Assembly (NCBI GenBank): GCA_003153055.1
Contig: PMBV01000298.1
Coordinates: 1-5,814 of the forward strand
Direction of reading: 5' to 3'
Origin: Myxococcales bacterium
GTDB taxonomy: Bacteria > Myxococcota > Myxococcia > Myxococcales > Myxococcaceae
DNA: 5,814 bases
The translations under genes and the position numbers were made by a program. Under the pieces are notes generated by a model that was not told where the DNA came from, searched no databases, and worked only from the letters and a program-made list of their open reading frames with translations. Shown one piece after another: positions 4,346-5,814 of the stretch (position 1 is its first letter; each line of letters starts with the position of its first letter).

Positions 4346-5814
4346 ATGACGCCGGTGGACAAGGCCATGGTTGCCAAGGCCCTGAGAGAGCTGAGCCTGT
4401 ACCTTCAGCTCAAGGGGGAGAACGCATTCAAGACCCGCGCCTATGACGTCGCCTCGGAGCGAATGGCGGGGCTGGGCGACGACCTCGCCGAGCTGGTCGC
4501 CCAGCGGCGCCTGACCTCACTGCCGGGCATCGGCGAGTCGATTGCAGGGAAAATCACCGAGCTGGTCACCACCGGCAAGATGCCCGCCCTCGAGGAGCTG
4601 AAGGCCCAGTACCCCCCGCGCATCTTGGATCTCCTCACCGTGCAGGATCTCGGCCCCAAGAAGGCCAAGGCGCTCTTCACCGAGCTGGGCGTGGGAAGCA
4701 TCGACGAGCTCGAGGGGGCGTGCCGCGAGGGCCGAGTGCGCGACCTCAAGGGCTTTGGAGTGAAGACCGAAGAGAAGCTGCTCGCCAGCTTGGCCCTCGC
4801 CCGCCGCCAGCAGTCGGCCGGGAGCCGGCGCCGCCTGGGTGACGTGCTCCCTCAGGCCGACGCGCTCCTTGAGTGGGTACGGAGCGCCCCCGGGGTTCTC
4901 CGTGCCTCCCTCGGCGGCTCGGTGCGTCGGGGGCGAGAGACCGTGGCCGACGTCGACATCATCGCCAGCGCGGAGCACGCCGAGCCGGTGTTCGACCACC
5001 TCCACCGCTTCCCCCTCATGGCCGAGGTGCTCGGCTCGGGTGAGTCGAAGTCCTCCATCAGGCTCAAGGAGACAGACTTGCAGGTGGACTTGCGCGTGCT
5101 GCCCGACGAAGACTTTGCCTCTGCGCTCCACCACTTCACCGGCAGCAAGGCCCACCACATCAAGCTGCGCAGCCTCGCGCTGGAGCGGGGCCTCACCATC
5201 TCGGAGTGGGGCGTGCATCGCATGGGCGCCTCGGGCCAGGAGCACAAGAAGGGCGCCGCCCGCCACGAAGAGGCCGAGGCCAAGCTGCCCATCAAGACCG
5301 AGGCCGAGATCTACCAGCTCTTGGGCATGCAGCCGGTGCCCCCCGAAATGAGGGAAGACTGGGGAGAGATCGAAGCGGCCCTCGCCCACACCCTGCCTCA
5401 GGCCCTCATCACCCGCGAAGACCTCCTGGGCAACGTGCACGCCCATTCCACCTGGAGCGACGGCCGCAGCGAGCTCGGGGCCATGGCGACGAAGGCCCAG
5501 GCGCTGGGTTTCCGCTACCTCACCGTCACCGAGCACTCGCGCTCCGCGGGGTACGCTGGTGGCCTCACCATCGAGCGCCTCAAGGCCCAGTGGGAGGCCA
5601 TCGATCGACTCAACGAGACGCTCTCGACCCTCACGCTCCTCAAGGGCGTCGAGAGCGACATCCTCGAGGACGGCTCCCTCGACTACCCCGACGAGATCCT
5701 CGAGCAGCTCGACGTCGTCATCGGCTCCGTTCACCAGCGCCACGGCCAAGACGAAGACGCGATGACCCGGCGAATCCTCCGGGCCTTCGACAACCCACAC
5801 CTCCACATCTGGGG
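4346..5814 (+). CDS. polX: DNA polymerase/3'-5' exonuclease PolX, 3' end outside window
   Basis: The 489 complete codons cover most of a bacterial X-family polymerase (usually about 570-580 residues); roughly 80-90 residues lie beyond the edge. PolX fills short gaps in base-excision repair and carries a Mn-dependent PHP exonuclease. Domains in order: N-terminal 8-kDa-like region (LKGENAFKTRAY, 22-33) with helix-hairpin-helix motifs LPGIGESIAGKI (59-70), DLGPKKAKALF (101-111) and LKGFGVKTEEKLL (134-146); nucleotidyltransferase GGSVRRG (190-196) with predicted catalytic Asp202, Asp204 and Asp248; FTGSKAHHIKLR (264-275); PHP domain with ligands His365/His367 (VHAHSTWSDG), Asp372, His397 (TEHS), Glu436 (GVESDIL) and His463 (GSVH). 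The PHP opening reads GN-VHAH where GD-LHxH is usual, but the metal ligands are kept. ATG 4346 has no strong Shine-Dalgarno; ATG 4367 is the alternative, but the first fits the family N-terminus better. The 100-bp gap from the upstream lipoprotein gene argues for a separate unit. Confidence 0.95.
   Translation, partial: MTPVDKAMVAKALRELSLYLQLKGENAFKTRAYDVASERMAGLGDDLAELVAQRRLTSLPGIGESIAGKITELVTTGKMPALEELKAQYPPRILDLLTVQDLGPKKAKALFTELGVGSIDELEGACREGRVRDLKGFGVKTEEKLLASLALARRQQSAGSRRRLGDVLPQADALLEWVRSAPGVLRASLGGSVRRGRETVADVDIIASAEHAEPVFDHLHRFPLMAEVLGSGESKSSIRLKETDLQVDLRVLPDEDFASALHHFTGSKAHHIKLRSLALERGLTISEWGVHRMGASGQEHKKGAARHEEAEAKLPIKTEAEIYQLLGMQPVPPEMREDWGEIEAALAHTLPQALITREDLLGNVHAHSTWSDGRSELGAMATKAQALGFRYLTVTEHSRSAGYAGGLTIERLKAQWEAIDRLNETLSTLTLLKGVESDILEDGSLDYPDEILEQLDVVIGSVHQRHGQDEDAMTRRILRAFDNPHLHIW

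Noticed and set aside
4517..5806. 429-codon open frame on the minus strand opposite polX
   Set aside because: polX is certain from its ordered catalytic motifs; the antisense product (EVVE, GLGL and HLQV repeats) is low-complexity mirror text.

Overview
The window is GC-rich (about two-thirds G+C by eye). Its genes look typical of Myxococcota (myxobacteria or relatives): exported lipoproteins whose lipidation cysteine is followed by long Gly/Ser/Ala linkers, an 'EVCDGIDND' acidic motif of the kind common in myxobacterial surface proteins, and high-GC codon use. The phylum is inferred from style; no marker gene is present.

Layout: (1) 1-802, minus strand: the N-terminal two-thirds or so of a lipoprotein beta-propeller of the YVTN/YncE type, running off the left edge. 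(2) 957-2660, minus strand: an exported 567-residue protein whose core reads as the pore-forming part of a thiol-activated, cholesterol-dependent cytolysin (CDC). It has no Trp-rich undecapeptide and its mature part has no cysteine, which places it with the CDC-like proteins of Gram-negative bacteria rather than the classical Gram-positive toxins. (3) 2661-3255: a 595-bp divergent intergenic region with an AT-rich promoter-like patch before the cytolysin gene, a 19-bp dyad, and a possible decayed Cys-rich reading on the minus strand. (4) 3256-4245, plus strand: a lipoprotein with a Gly-rich linker, an EF-hand-like Asp/Asn motif and a glutamine-amidotransferase-like (GATase1) fold without a nucleophilic cysteine, starting at TTG. 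(5) 4346-5814, plus strand: the first ~490 residues of a PolX-family DNA polymerase (HhH, nucleotidyltransferase and PHP exonuclease domains), cut by the right edge.

Genes 1 and 2 lie head to tail on the minus strand with 154 bp between them and could be co-transcribed. Gene 3 diverges from them. PolX follows gene 3 on the plus strand after 100 bp containing an inverted repeat that may terminate gene 3. The three left-hand genes all encode predicted exported products, whereas PolX is a cytoplasmic repair enzyme and is probably unrelated. The item most worth follow-up is the CDC-like pore-former. It may act as a secreted or surface-attached weapon against prey or competitors, but no dedicated immunity or activating partner can be recognised here.
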